Below, piece by piece: positions 13,739 through 26,589 of a stretch of DNA of 64,000 nucleotides (positions are counted from its first letter, which is position 1; each line of letters opens with the position of its first letter). The notes beneath the pieces are model-generated. The model made no database searches, was not told the origin of the DNA, and saw only the letters and a program-made list of their open reading frames with translations. The DNA comes from Panorpa germanica (lineage: Eukaryota; Arthropoda; Insecta; Mecoptera; Panorpidae): assembly GCA_963678705.1 (NCBI GenBank), contig OY783212.1, positions 9,424,001 to 9,488,000 of the forward strand, given 5' to 3'. The position numbers and the translations under genes were made by a program.

Positions 13739-13934
13739 GATAGAATCAGTGCCGAATTTAGAGGTGTGGAGGCCCTGGGGCAATGAAGGAGCGGAGGCCT
13801 CTTATTATTTTCCGAATAAAAATAGCAATTTTTTCCGTGATGTCTTTCAAAAATGTATTGCTTTTATCTCTATTGTGGAGGCCCCGGGGTAGTAGCCCCG
13901 CCTGCCCTCCCTCAAATTCGGGCCTGGATAGAAT
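13739..13934 (-). mobile_element. hAT-type MITE, family C copy 2, with TSD
   Basis: The element at 13,747-13,926 (180 bp) starts CAGTGCCGAATTTAG and ends AATTCGGGCCTG. The perfect 8-bp duplication GATAGAAT sits at 13,739-13,746 and 13,927-13,934. It is inverted relative to the copy at 6,811, with which it shares the GTGGAGGCC-type motifs and a central TTTCCGAATAAAAAT-like segment. It is non-coding. Confidence 0.88.
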
Positions 13935-14224
13935 TGGCTTTTAGTGACGTGACTTTGATTTATTATTTAACATAAAATATTAAGTGATTGTATCTGGTGT
14001 ATAATGGAATAGTCATTTGATGAATAGGACTTACTTTTCCTTCTCCTTACACCCCACAAAAATATGTAGAATAATGAATGTTTTGATTTTTTGTATAGTT
14101 ACATCAAACAAAAGTGAGGATTCATTATTTGTGAATATTGTTAAAACATAATAAAGTATTGGCAGTCATCTGTCATCTATTGGCTCGATTAAATGAATTG
14201 GGATTTTGTCTGCTAAATTAAAAC

Positions 14225-14455
14225 ACAAGTTATTATTCTACCATATTTTTAGTTTTTATGTTTGTTATTCTAATAATAATACGAATATATTTTTATATAA
14301 ATGTAATTTATTAGAATAATCGTATTCTGTAATGTTGTAGCTGGATACTGGAAAATATTGATATTGTTTTGAAAATCCATTTTCTCTGTAATTTCATTGA
14401 TCCACTATCCGCTACATGCAATATGTATTTTATTTTCAATAAATAATTCAATATT
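14225..14455 (+). repeat. Dispersed repeat D, copy 1
   Basis: About 230 bp, in the same orientation as 17,325-17,530. Shared anchors include ATTATTCTACCATATTT, TATGTTTGTTATTCTA and TTGAAAATCCATTTTC. The ends are not resolved and no TIR is evident. Confidence 0.6.
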
Positions 14456-15410
14456 AATACAGAGCTGTAGGGAATTTAAATGTGTTGCTTTTATTGTTTA
14501 CAAGTAAAAATAGATTTTTTTATAAAATATGTCTGAACAATTTTATTTGTGTGATCCTAATAATATAAAAGTTGTACCATAGCTTTAAAAAAAATATAGT
14601 AATTAAATTTTGTGCTTATTATAACATAATTTTACATTTGAAATAATATAATTTTTTGTATTAATTATCTGAAAAATTGTTTATTTTTAGATGCAGTAAT
14701 TCAGATTGCGTCTAATCCCTAATCTCTCGCTAAAGGCACATACTAAAACTGTGGGTTCAACTGGATAGTCTAAAGTCTAAATAACTTTAGTAGAAACGAG
14801 ACCTTTTTTTCGAAAACTCTCTTTTTAAGTCATTTTAAAAATGTGTTATCGCTTTTTGAAAAGCAAAACTGTGTTGTAATAAGTTTACTTACAAAACCGT
14901 TTTAAGTTTAACTCAAAAATTTGATTCATTGGAGTCTTTTTTCATTTGATTTTTTAAAAATATATATTTCTTCCTGGACAAATTCTATAATTATATTTCT
15001 GGTTTGTAATGATTTCTAGCGCTCAATTTCATCTTGGTTTGAGTGTTCTTCAAAATACCAGTGGAACACAATTAAATAAATTTAAGGTTTATTTAACATA
15101 AACTAATTTACCTATTACATAACATTTTTTAGGTGAATATAGTGTAAGGTTACATAACAAAAGTTATTTTTCAACATAAATTTATTTTTCTTATGGTAAT
15201 AAATATTTTTATGCTAGATTATATAATGTTAGAATGTTACATATTAAATGAATATATCAGTAAAAAAATGTAATATCTTTTGCACTTTTTTAACGACAAT
15301 GTAAAAGAATTATGTTTAAATTTTGATTAATAACAAAACGTAACGTTAGATAAAAAGTATTACGTTAAATAATACATACGTTTACGTTTTGTGTTTTGAA
15401 GGTATATTAG
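14456..15410. other. Intergenic, nothing recognised
   Basis: AT-rich sequence, no supportable ORF or repeat boundary. The 290 bp just before repeat D (13,935-14,224) are likewise empty. Confidence 0.45.
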
Positions 15411-15816
15411 TCGGTAATCAGTGGCGGCCTTAGCCATTGCGAGGCCCCGGGGTGGCAGATCTTTGCGAAGCTCTTGTTTTTGTGTAATTTATGTAAATTA
15501 AAAAGTATTTTTGAAGATGATTGGCGAGAAATGCAAAAGGTATAAATAAATAAATGTACAGTTATAAAATTTCATATTGGAAGATTTATAAAAGTTAACA
15601 TGCACAAAGACGGCAAATATTAATGATGATAAACTAAGGTACATGAGTGTCTTAAAAGATATACGCAGTGATTCAAGTGGGATTTCTAAAGCGCAAGGTG
15701 CGAGATTCAAATACATATATTGTAATGAATTGTTCTACTTAGGTTATTCCGTGAGGGTGCGGAGCCCCGGGCGGTTGCCCTGCTTGGCATCTCCTAAGGC
15801 CGCCTCTGTCGGTGAT
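15411..15816 (+). mobile_element. hAT-type non-autonomous element, family E
   Basis: The element at 15,419-15,808 (390 bp) has inverted ends: left CAGTGGCGGCCTTAGC, right CTAAGGCCGCCTCTG. Near-perfect 8-bp duplications TCGGTAAT and TCGGTGAT flank it. Subterminal GGCCCCGGGG and GCCCCGGGC blocks are also inverted. Short internal ORFs show no transposase similarity that I recognise. Confidence 0.82.
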
Positions 15817-15845
15817 ACATAGTAACGAAAATGAGCCGCTGTTAT

Positions 15846-16469
<624 letters not shown>

Positions 16470-16497
16470 CCCCGTCTCCCCGTCACCCCGTCGCCCC
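16470..16497 (-). other. G-quadruplex candidate (minus strand)
   Basis: Four CCCC runs on the plus strand at 16,470-16,473, 16,478-16,481, 16,486-16,489 and 16,494-16,497, spaced at exactly 8 bp. The minus strand therefore reads GGGG-N4 four times, the canonical intramolecular G4 pattern. It stands out strongly in AT-rich surroundings. Function is unknown. Confidence 0.75.
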
Positions 16498-17324
16498 GCC
16501 GCACCGTGCGCTCTTTTGCCGTTGCAGTTCCCATACGACTAACTTGATCTTAATATCCTTCATGGATTTGTAGTAGCTTAAAATATTATTCTCAGCAGCG
16601 GTTTATGCAAATATTCTGATGAATATTCTATACACATTGTATGTGATATAACAACGCTTCTACATACTTCTAAAGCCGCCGAGAGAGGCGCCATGTGTTT
16701 GCAATGCACACAATGTGAAGTGGCATGGCAAACGTTAAATATCACAGAGTTTAACGGCAGTCATTAAATACTAAAGAGAATTGAATATCTGTCAAGGTAC
16801 ATAGGTATTCTTACATAAATTAAATGTAATTTTAACAAAAGGAAGATTTTGAAAGAAAATAATGTCAATAATTAGTGCGTCAATAATATGAGCTAACAAT
16901 GGAGACGGCCTTGTGTTATGCATAATGAATGGTATTGAAATTCAATATATGACTCAAATTATTACACATAACATATGTTAGTACTGGAATATTTCGAAAA
17001 TATAACAGATAGATATGAGTCAAGGAATCGTCATTCTTGCAAATTACTTACTGATAATAAGATCAAGTGTTTATTACACTATACTTTTCGTTTTTTTAAT
17101 TTATGTCTTGAAACTGTCTTACGGCTACTGTACAAGACAGCTTCATTTGTAGGTTGCGTGCAAGCTGCAGTTTTTAATTTTTTTAATTATAGACCTCCGA
17201 AGAACCGTCTCATTCTAAAGGTCGCCTATAACAAGGGAATTAGAGCTGTTAGTAACCACCTCTGTGTTATATCCCCTACTCAACAACTTATAAAATGTCT
17301 ATCAATAGCTTTGGTTTTCGAATA
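16498..17324. other. Intergenic, nothing recognised
   Basis: A 116-codon ORF lies at 16,975-17,325, but its translation has no recognisable domain and its composition is like the non-coding flanks. Confidence 0.4.
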
Positions 17325-17530
17325 ATTATTCTACCATATTTATTTGTTTTTCTATGTTTGTTATTCTATTTAAATGTTATTTTTATAATTTAATATATTT
17401 GAAATAGATTTTTATACCCATACAATTTATTAGGATAACAATATTTCGTTATATAAAAACTAGATACGGAAAAACATTGATATTGTGTTGAAAATCCATT
17501 TTCCATTTATTTTATTTTTAATAAATAATT
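17325..17530 (+). repeat. Dispersed repeat D, copy 2
   Basis: Direct repeat of 14,225-14,455 with indels. It shares ATTATTCTACCATATTT, TATGTTTGTTATTCTA and TTGAAAATCCATTTTC in the same order. Confidence 0.6.
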
Positions 17531-17742
17531 CCATATGCCTCTTTCCCTCTCCTCCACTAAACTGAAACTCCAATTACAATATTTTGTTGTCCGAAAAAAA
17601 CAACTTTATTTTTCTTCCTATAAGTTACCTTTTGTTGCTTTTACGCTGTCCTTGTATTGGTCAGTAAATTTGGATTGTTTTCTTTGTAAATGTGAATTGA
17701 TAACACTATATTTAAACATTATTATTAATTGATGTTTTTAGA

Positions 17743-17858
17743 TTGCCACTCAGGCCCGGATTTGAGGGAGGGCAGGCGGGACTACTGCTCCGAGGCCTCC
17801 ACAAGAAAGAGGCCTCCACAATAGAGATCAAAGCACTAAATCTGGCCCTGTTGCTACT
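17743..17858 (+). mobile_element. hAT-type MITE, family C copy 3 (deleted), with TSD
   Basis: The element at 17,751-17,850 (100 bp) starts CAGGCCCGGATTTGAGG and ends AATCTGGCCCTG. It is flanked by TTGCCACT and TTGCTACT, an 8-bp duplication with one mismatch. It is shorter than the copies at 6,811 and 13,747 because the central part is missing. Confidence 0.85.
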
Positions 17859-18914
17859 ACTTAAACAATGGTAACACAATTACAACAACAACAAGTGATA
17901 AAATTCATGACCCAGCACCATGGCTCCCCTGCACTTAAAGATGCATTGTGTTAAAGTATCTAAATACATAACTTCTAAGGTTTGTGGCATTACTCCCTAT
18001 ATTCTTCTTACTTTCCCTTAAATATATTGAAATTAATTTGTCTCTTAAATTTCAATAACAACTTTTTCAGGAAAGATTCTCAATATGATATATTGGATGC
18101 CACCTTGTGGCAAGGAGATGAACTCTGAGAGCCTATTAGTGTCACTAGAGTGTCTATAAATAAGTTAACTTTACCTTCTCGTTGCACTTAGTTCCTGTAT
18201 GTAACTGCAGGCAGCATGTGATACTTTCTGTTTCCCCTTTTTTACCAAATAATATATTTATAAACATTTATTTCATTTAAGGTTTTATTTCCTTATCTTC
18301 CTTCCCTATCTGGGGAAGGTTTCAAAACTTACCATTCTTGTCAAAAATAATTGAGTTACTTATATGGAAAGTTAATTTCTAGAACCTTCCAAGCGGTCAG
18401 TAAACTGGTCGCTCCCTAAAAAAATGTATTTTATCATCAATGCCAAATCTTTTACTTAAGGAACTGTCACTGGATGCTTTTCACTAATATGTGTATATAA
18501 CAATAGCGGTATAAATCAGCGATGTTCAAGAAATTGCTACGATCTTTACTTTCCGGAAAGAACAACAGATGAAATTAGACTTTAAAAATGCTGCTCTACT
18601 ATGAAATATCATATGGACCAACTGACCACCTTCCTCTGCTTACTAATAATATTTTTGTCAGGACTGAGTGCATAGTTCAACGCGTAAAGTAGTAAGCGCA
18701 TTCGATTTATCAAATGAAACGTAAGAAGGAAGTGAAGCGGAGGGGAACTCGTATGAAACTCATTATTTATAACGTTTAACGTTATTTACAAAGTTATATA
18801 ACATTATTTAGCGTTATTTATAATGTTACACAACGTTATTTTGCGTTATTTATAAGAATATTTTTCGTTATTGTTAAATTTGGAATTCAATTCAATTTAG
18901 TTACAAAAGATAGA
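17859..18914. other. Intergenic, short tandem motif
   Basis: No gene. From about 18,770 to 18,855 a GTTATTTA-type motif recurs several times (TAACGTTATTTA, TAGCGTTATTTATA, TTGCGTTATTTATA), giving a degenerate minisatellite. Confidence 0.45.
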
Positions 18915-19788
18915 ACCCAGTAAACATTTTGGAGTAAATTATACTTAATTTCTATTACATATCATGAGTTTTTTGTCTGGAACGTGTTCGTTTTCTATTC
19001 AGTCGTTCATAGGAAAGGCCCTTTTTATGACCTACAGAGATCGCAACGACGGTTCACTGCTGAATTAAAAGCGGAGTCGGTTTATGATTTATGACCGGAG
19101 TTATAAACTTGATACTAGCAGGGATAGCAGGGGTATAAAACTTAATGGAATTCTACTTTTTAGAGTCTGCAAAATATAAATATTTAAATGAAGAAATAAC
19201 TAGATGTAACCTTTAGTACGGATCGTGATTTTTTTAATGAATATTATTCATCTTCAACTATACTCGTTATATTAGTTTTTTACATTGTTTTAGTGATTCA
19301 AAAATTCACGATCGGCAGGTCTGCGTTAGGTTTAAAACCTCTGTCTTACCATCGCTAGATACTATCTTCGTTTATATACATTATATTCGGGGATTGAGGG
19401 AGATAGCGTCTGTCTATTACCATTAAAGAAATATTTGTTGAAAAAGGATAGCATATACTTTAAACATACTGTACTGAACAAAATACTATACAAGTATACA
19501 AGTGTAACGGTGAAAAATATATTTTACTTGTCTAACCGCATCTCGTTTCTCTCTCACTTTGGAATAAATGAGATGAAAGTGAACTTAAAAAATATATATC
19601 CATGTGGGAAAGAAACAGAAATACTTAATGAATGATGTTGGAAAAAGAAAGAAAATTATTATGAAAAAATTCTAACCACTAACACAAAATCTGTGACAGG
19701 TAGAGAATTTGTATAGCATTAGAATAGAATTGTACGAGTGACTCGAACGTCACTAAATAGGGCACTTCAGCAAATTGTTTACTGGGTT
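18915..19788. mobile_element. Possible non-autonomous element with 18-bp inverted ends
   Basis: Left end AACCCAGTAAACATTTTG and right end CAAATTGTTTACTGGGTT are inverted repeats with one mismatch over 18 bp, about 870 bp apart. Sequence just inside the right end (AACGTCAC, then CAAATTGTTTA) recurs at about 53,095-53,127. I see no clear duplication or transposase, so the element boundary is provisional. Confidence 0.4.
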
Positions 19789-20883
19789 ATATACCCTTAC
19801 AAATGACGTTCATTTTGCAATACTATTAATCTTAACAATATATTGCGGCAAATAATCTTTAAAAACACAAACTTCAACTTTTCCACAAAATTAATTTATA
19901 AAATATAACTCCCATCTAAAGTCACATTACGCTACGTGTGAAACTCATGCAGCTAAAACAATTTAAATTATCAATTATAATGTCTCGGATATTTAACCGT
20001 ATAAAGTAATTTGGTTCATGGTTGGTAATTTAACAGAACGGACAAAAAAGCGCAAAATGTTTTGCAAACTCTTCTTAATTTAATTTAAACACTCCGTTGC
20101 GCTGTGCTGCGATGGTATATGCTTGGCGTATGTCGTGTAGATTCGTTTAAGGGTGTGGTAACACCCCATTACTATACCCCCTCTTACTATATGTAGCTGC
20201 AGTATAAGCTCAGATTCTGAAGAATAATAAATTCTGTTTATTTGTGGTTTATGTATGTGTTCTAGTATTCCAGCAAATTAATTTTATACCGTATACTGTA
20301 TACTGTCTATACTGTAAAAAAATGGTCAAAACAAATTTTTTACGCTTCTTTATTAGATAAAATCGCACAGTGTATCGAACTGCATATTTTGTCGTACGAA
20401 TTTTAAATCAACAGACTGTGTACTTTTATATGAAACAATGTAATACAGAATTACAGTATATTTCCGCGCTATTCATTTTGCACAGAAGCTTCAGTCTCAT
20501 CAATTTTGTTTATAATGTAATTTAGAAAATATAGGATTATGAAAATATATATGTGTTAATGCCCTTAAAGTTTACGACGTTAAAGTTGCTTCAAGATGCA
20601 GTAAGCTGTTCTTAAATTTGACCAAATATTCAGTACTTAAATTACTATATTTACAATCGCAACAAAATTCCTCGAATATATCAACTATTATGGGACAGAG
20701 GGAGTCCCGAACTCGTTTAAATTTTTCACAAAACAAAATTTCTTCCATTTATAAATCTAGTAATCAAATTGATCTTCATTTCAATTACTAAATATATTTA
20801 CAAACCATGAAGTAATATCGTTTATAGTTATTTTCAAATTATTTCCAAATTATTTGTCTTATTTCATTCAACAAAGTCGAAAA
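19789..20883. other. Intergenic, nothing recognised
   Basis: No supportable gene. A small hairpin around GGGTGTGGTAACACCC lies near 20,152. Confidence 0.4.
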
Positions 20884-21303
20884 ATGCTCTGCTCTAAAGT
20901 CAAGCAATCATCTGTTCACGAAACTGTAACTCGAGCCAAAAAACGAAGGTATGACGCAATTTCAATATCAATGGATTCCGAAGATAGCTCAGACTCATCT
21001 TCTCCAGGAGAAGTTCAGCGTAAAAGGAGAAGAATGGGCTCCCCTTATTCCTTGGTAAATACTTATGACAGTGAAACAACCCTTGCATCTGATGGTAACA
21101 CTGATTCAATCTTATCCTTGGTGGAAGGGGTAGAGTCCACTTCTACAATTGCTACGAATGAGTTATCTAACGAATTAAATGATTTAACTGATGTTAATCA
21201 AGTCGTTTTTCGAGCTATCAGCAACAAGACGGTATCATTTTACCCAGAGTTGCAAACGGTTGGGTGGAACTCTGAAAAATTACATAATGACAAGAATATT
21301 TAA
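20884..21303 (+). CDS. Unidentified 139-codon ORF, possible terminal exon or retrocopy
   Basis: I do not recognise this protein. The first ATG is at 20,884; the ORF is open upstream to a TTG at 20,854. The product is hydrophilic: a basic N-terminal third with KKRR and KRRR clusters that look like nuclear-localisation signals, a Ser/Asp-rich acidic stretch (DSEDSSDSSS) between them, then a Ser/Thr-rich middle and a C-terminus ending near FYPELQTVGWNSE. There is no membrane segment or signal peptide. A canonical AATAAA lies at 21,348-21,353, 45 bp past the stop, which fits a real 3' end. A pyrimidine-rich stretch before 20,870 could be a splice acceptor, so this may be the last exon of a gene, a processed copy, or a chance ORF. 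Composition is more protein-like than other ORFs in the desert. Confidence 0.35.
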   Translation: MLCSKVKQSSVHETVTRAKKRRYDAISISMDSEDSSDSSSPGEVQRKRRRMGSPYSLVNTYDSETTLASDGNTDSILSLVEGVESTSTIATNELSNELNDLTDVNQVVFRAISNKTVSFYPELQTVGWNSEKLHNDKNI

Positions 21304-24182
21304 CTTAGGCGCCAAATTTTTTGTAAAAAAAATTAACCACCCGCATTAATAAAAGCAATATTTTCATGGAATATTTCAACCATATTGTGTTTTTCTTTTA
21401 CTACGCTGTAACTATTTATTTAAGGTTGAAAATATCGTTCGTCCAGTTCTTAAATATGTATTTAAAGTAACGATGAAATCAATATTTGATTTTTGAGACA
21501 AGTTTCTTTGCATTATTTTTTTTTTTTTGGTTGCTTTTAAGAGTTATCTGATAATGTTTATTATTAAAATAAATTATGAAAATGTTGTCAAATTTGGAGG
21601 GCTAATAAAAATACTTAAAATACATGCTGTCTCAAAAATTTTCTCAGAAATAATTAAAGATATCTAATTTCCATATATATCATAAGCTTTAGCTCAATTT
21701 CACCATATATTGAATTTCTTTTGGAAGGAGTGAGAATGAGTAGATAGAATAAAGAATACAAATCACAATTATATGTAATTTAAGGAGGTATAGGACGTTA
21801 ACCGGCAACGTAGCAAATACCAATTTGAGCGGGAAATTCAAAATCGGAATAAATATTTTATAAAATATAACAATTTGTGTGTCAAAGAACCAAATCACGC
21901 ATGTGTCAACACACGTAAATTTACAGCGTTGCCAAATTTATTATTCCTTTTTCAAAATATTTAATTTGAATTTAAATTGAATTAATATAAATTATAGGTA
22001 ATTTTTAATTTATTAAACTATTATATGCATAAAAAAATCATTTTAACAAGCAAAAAGCAATTTAATAGGGAATTGAAAAATACATTTTCAAAGGTACAGT
22101 CCCAATATTTGCTCGTCCCTCATGTACATCGTATTTTGCATTTCGTATTACCGAGAGATAAACTTTTTGCATTGACGGTACGTCCTGTACATCCTTAATG
22201 TTTTAAGACACAAGAATGTAGTATCTAATGGCAAAAACATTAAAATAAAATAATAATAATAACATAATTAAAAAATAAAAATGAAATAAAATCAACGTAT
22301 TTTAGTTATAGTTTCAGATCAATTTATTTTTAATATATCAAGGGAAAATGATTTTTAAAATGTACATAGGAGTTTTACAGTATAATAGTTTTAATTAGAT
22401 AAATGCTTAATTACATACCGAGTTATTTTATACGAGTACTTAATACACAGGGATTTGTTGCATATTTATTTTTTATTTATATACTTTGTTTAATATAATA
22501 TGTTTGTTTATATAATATCATAATTATTTTTTAAACAGTTAGTATTCTTATTCTACAATAGTTTACATTTTTTGAAACAATATTTGTTTTAATTCATTAG
22601 TTTTTAGCAAGAAATGAATTATTATTATTTTTAAATTAATCTACGCTTTAGTTTTGAAATGTAAGACGAAATTTATATAACATTTTTATATTTGTTATTT
22701 TTGTTCTGAAAACTTAATCATTTTTTAATATTTCTCATGAAAATTCATTAGATTATTATTTATGTTTGTAGCTCAATATCATATTGATTATTCGAAGGTT
22801 GTTTATAAAACTTTTGGCTTAGACAAAGAAACTTACACCAAACACATATTGACTGGAAACGTCAAACTGAAGCTTACGAGGAATGAAATCGTGCAACAGC
22901 ATTCAATTGTTTAATATATAAGCGTCGTTTTATGTTATATGAGGTCAAAACATTTAAACAAAACGATTATCAAAGATAAACAATATAGCGCTGGTTCGGA
23001 AATCAAACTCAAAGACAGCACCGTGACGTAAATATCTTCTTAACACTGTGTCAAAGACCTTATGATACTTTCTCAGGCTGTTTGTTAAACACGCCATGAT
23101 ATAATAATACGTCATAGCCTTGCGATATATTCATAAATTAATATTAAATTAATGAATATTTTAATTTTACAATAGGGAACATTTTGTAACGTATATCAAA
23201 TAAAATATTTTCCTACTTTTCTTTTTTTTCTACGATGAAAATTAGCGCCCAGAGTAAGCTTTCAAAGTTTTTAGATATTTGAAGCCATTGAAAACGTATA
23301 CAATGTGCATATATAGTAATATGACGTCACTTTGCGTTGCTGGATTTCAGTAAAATAGTTTAAGACTTTGTTGGGATCAGCATACATTTACACGTGCAGT
23401 ACTAGACCTCCCCTATATCAGAAACTAACATTGAAAGGAAGATGACTAGAGCATTATGGTTTGTTGATCAAAGCAAATTGGCGCCATATTTAAACATCCA
23501 ATGAGAAATCGGAATATTAAAAAACTATTATTATTTTAATAAAAAAAAAAAATATTTTCTGTGAAGTGAAATTATATTTCGGTTTTTAAGTAAATTTTAG
23601 AATGTATGCATGTTGCCAATTCGTATTCGAATCGTGCCGTATGGGTGGCTAATTTATGACAAAAATAAATTATTAGCTGTATGTGCGTATTTATTGAGTG
23701 CGCATTTTTTAATGTGTGTGTGGGTGTGTGTTTTAATTAGTATGTGACCTCAGACATGAGACTTTCATGTCACATGTCATGTTAATTGCAATATTTTACA
23801 CGAGCCCCATTACCCCAACTACCATCGAAAAGCCACAGGGTAATTTGTATATTTGAATTGACACTTTAAAAAATAATATTAATTATATTATGGTTGACTG
23901 ACGTCTGTAATTACCCTTAAGCTATTTAATACTAATTATTTTCCACAAATATAACATATACTCATACTGTACATCTGGTTTTGCATTTCAAATGTTTCAG
24001 TTTGTTTGCGATCTGTGGTAGAGATATAAACAGAGGAAATGCAAACTAAATATTGGTTGTAGCTGCAGGTAAATTGCAGGTGCTAACAATAGCAAACGCA
24101 GTTCACCAGCGAAGTGATGAACTGTCTGTGCAATGGTAACTGGAAGAGACTGCCGGGGTGAGGTAAACATAGCAACAGTCAG
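21304..24182. other. Intergenic with a LINE-tail trace
   Basis: No gene. About 22,210-22,265 matches the 3' end of the LINE remnant at 52,630 (AATGTAGTATCTAATGGCAA versus AATGTAGTGCCTAATAGCAA), followed by a TAA-rich tail, so it is probably a 5'-truncated LINE end. A GT-rich stretch lies near 23,710-23,735. Confidence 0.45.
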
Positions 24183-24489
24183 TTAAGGTACAAATACATA
24201 TGCTATCTAAATAGCATGCTTTGATTCATACAAATAGCATGCTCATAACAAGTTCACATTTACTTTGTTAGGACATGATATTTGTAAGACATTTTTTATA
24301 TTTAGCGTGCTATTTACGTTCACAGATGCTACTAGCACATCAAAATCACTATGACATCTGATGACATCGATTTAATAGCATTTTGTGAATAAACCAGCCA
24401 AGTATTTGCATACACATGCTAGATTTAGGAATTTCTCGAGAATAGCATGACTTCGTGCTATCTACTAGCGTATGTATTTGCACCTTTAA
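24183..24489. mobile_element. TTAA-flanked MITE
   Basis: The element is 24,187-24,485, about 299 bp, with TTAA at both edges. Inverted ends: left GGTACAAATACATATGCTAT, right AGCGTATGTATTTGCACC. ATAGCATGC motifs repeat inside both ends. TTAA duplication is typical of piggyBac-type elements but also of other MITE groups, so the superfamily is inferred. No coding capacity. Confidence 0.72.
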
Positions 24490-26589
24490 GGTGAGCTCAT
24501 ATTAAAAATGAATATACACGTGTATATCTTTGCCGCACGACTATGTATGTTCTCTTCTGACCATGTGAATCTGAAAAGGACCGACATAGACGGCAAGAAT
24601 CAGCTTTATTCTTCCCTACAAACAATTTTGATCGGGATCCAATTAGATGCGAATCGTATCACTCTGAATGGTGATTGGAATCCTATTAGACATTAGTGTG
24701 ACATTGCATGAAGCTTTGGACAGCATGTATGCACCGGCCGGAACGCTCTGTACCCCGTCTGACGGCCTTCATAATACGTTCTAAACGACGTTTGCCGAGG
24801 TGCAAGTCGTGCTACTACCCAGTACTACCACAGTACTAACATATGTTCTCTCGAACGCTGTGTGACTACTGTCTGACCGCTCTCTGATACGAGATTGCTA
24901 AGATACGACAAATTATTTGTAGGGTTAATGCAATAACTATTTGAACATGGGTTCAAATCTCCAAAACTCAGTCTTTTCTTAACCGGATTGCCTCCAATGA
25001 TTTATAATATACTTATCTATATAATTAATTAACTTAATTATTGAATCAGCAGAAAATTGTTATTAATATCAACATAACACATCACAATCATTCATATTAA
25101 TTTATTATTTGTAGTTTGTGTTTTTATGTTCCTGCGCTTATGAATAATTCAACGACTACAGCGCCAGCACTGTTTAGTCATGAATCACCATTGATTTAGT
25201 GGAACTCCTGGCTAAAGGTTTGTTTCTTAAATCATTTGATCGATAGGTTTCTGAACCAATGATTTTCTGAAAATAATATTTATTGAGTTTAATAAGTACT
25301 ATTACATGAGCCACTGCTGTTCACCAGTACATAATCATCAAATTTTCAAAAGTTCTGACGATTTTATATTTTATTTCTTAATAATAATTCATTTCATTGC
25401 CATTAATGTATCATATATATTAATTTTGAAAATTACATTTATATGTTTATAGATATACAATAAAATATAAATATTTCTAATTACATGACGTAACAGAGCT
25501 TATAAAGTTTTCCGTTAGTTAAATTGATTTAAAAAGTTACAATGAATGCAGTTAGTTTAGTTTTTACAATTACTTTTACGGTACAGTACACATTTCTACA
25601 ATATCAATGAACTTGATGGGTGGTGACAGAACGTTTTGCCGGGGAGTGGGGCTCAGTGCACCCCCAGATCTACGTATTTATTTTATTTTTATTTTTAAAA
25701 TATATTTACATTTACTATTTTTATTTTCTAAATATTTTTACTAACTGAAAAACCAATGAATTTCTGATAATAAGGGCCCGGAAAATTTGAATATGTTTCA
25801 TAACCTAAAAATTGTATAAAACCAATTGCAGACGGAACAGTTGCTTTGTTTTCTGGTTCGGTTCTCAGACCAGTGCTATCACTGTACCGTTATAAATTGT
25901 TGACAAAATCAGAAATTCAGTGGATTTCAGTGAATATAATAAACAATGAACTGGTTGTTGAATTTGTTAACCATTTGTAAACTTATTATACATATTTAAA
26001 ACAAATTTAATTGTAGTTGATCACAACTACTAGTAGACATTATAAAATTTATTGCTTTATATTCGTTAGAGATATTTAATTTTATTATATTGGTACCAAT
26101 TACATATTTAACTATATTAATAATTTTTAGGTTATGTGAGAATGATTAGTTAAATTTATTCATTATAAAATAAAACATAATTAATTTAAAAAAATGAAAT
26201 GGATGACAATTTAGCACCATTTATTCGTTGCATTAGGTATAGTCAGAAATAATGGAGAGAGTCATTCAATGACACATTTATAATTAACGTTAACGTTACG
26301 ATGATTTTTATATATAAATAAACGTTAAACAAAATCAACAACCAAGCTATTTGAAAATTTGTAGGAAATTTAGTTTCATAATTAACTCAGTAAACACGAA
26401 ACATAACTTTTACGTAACAGTGTAAACGTAAATATTATGTAAATATCGTATTTACTAAGTATGAACTTATTAATTAATATGAAATACATGCTGTAACCTA
26501 ACATAATTAGAACATACCCGTATAACATTAGTTATTTCCTGTATATTTATATATACTCCATGATGTGAAGATAATATCATGTATATATA
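24490..26589. other. Intergenic, nothing recognised
   Basis: AT-rich sequence. A GC-richer patch around 24,720-24,860 has no ORF or repeat that I can name. Confidence 0.45.

Noticed and set aside
13686-13892. 68-codon ORF as a gene
   Set aside because: It is mostly the hAT MITE at 13,747-13,926.
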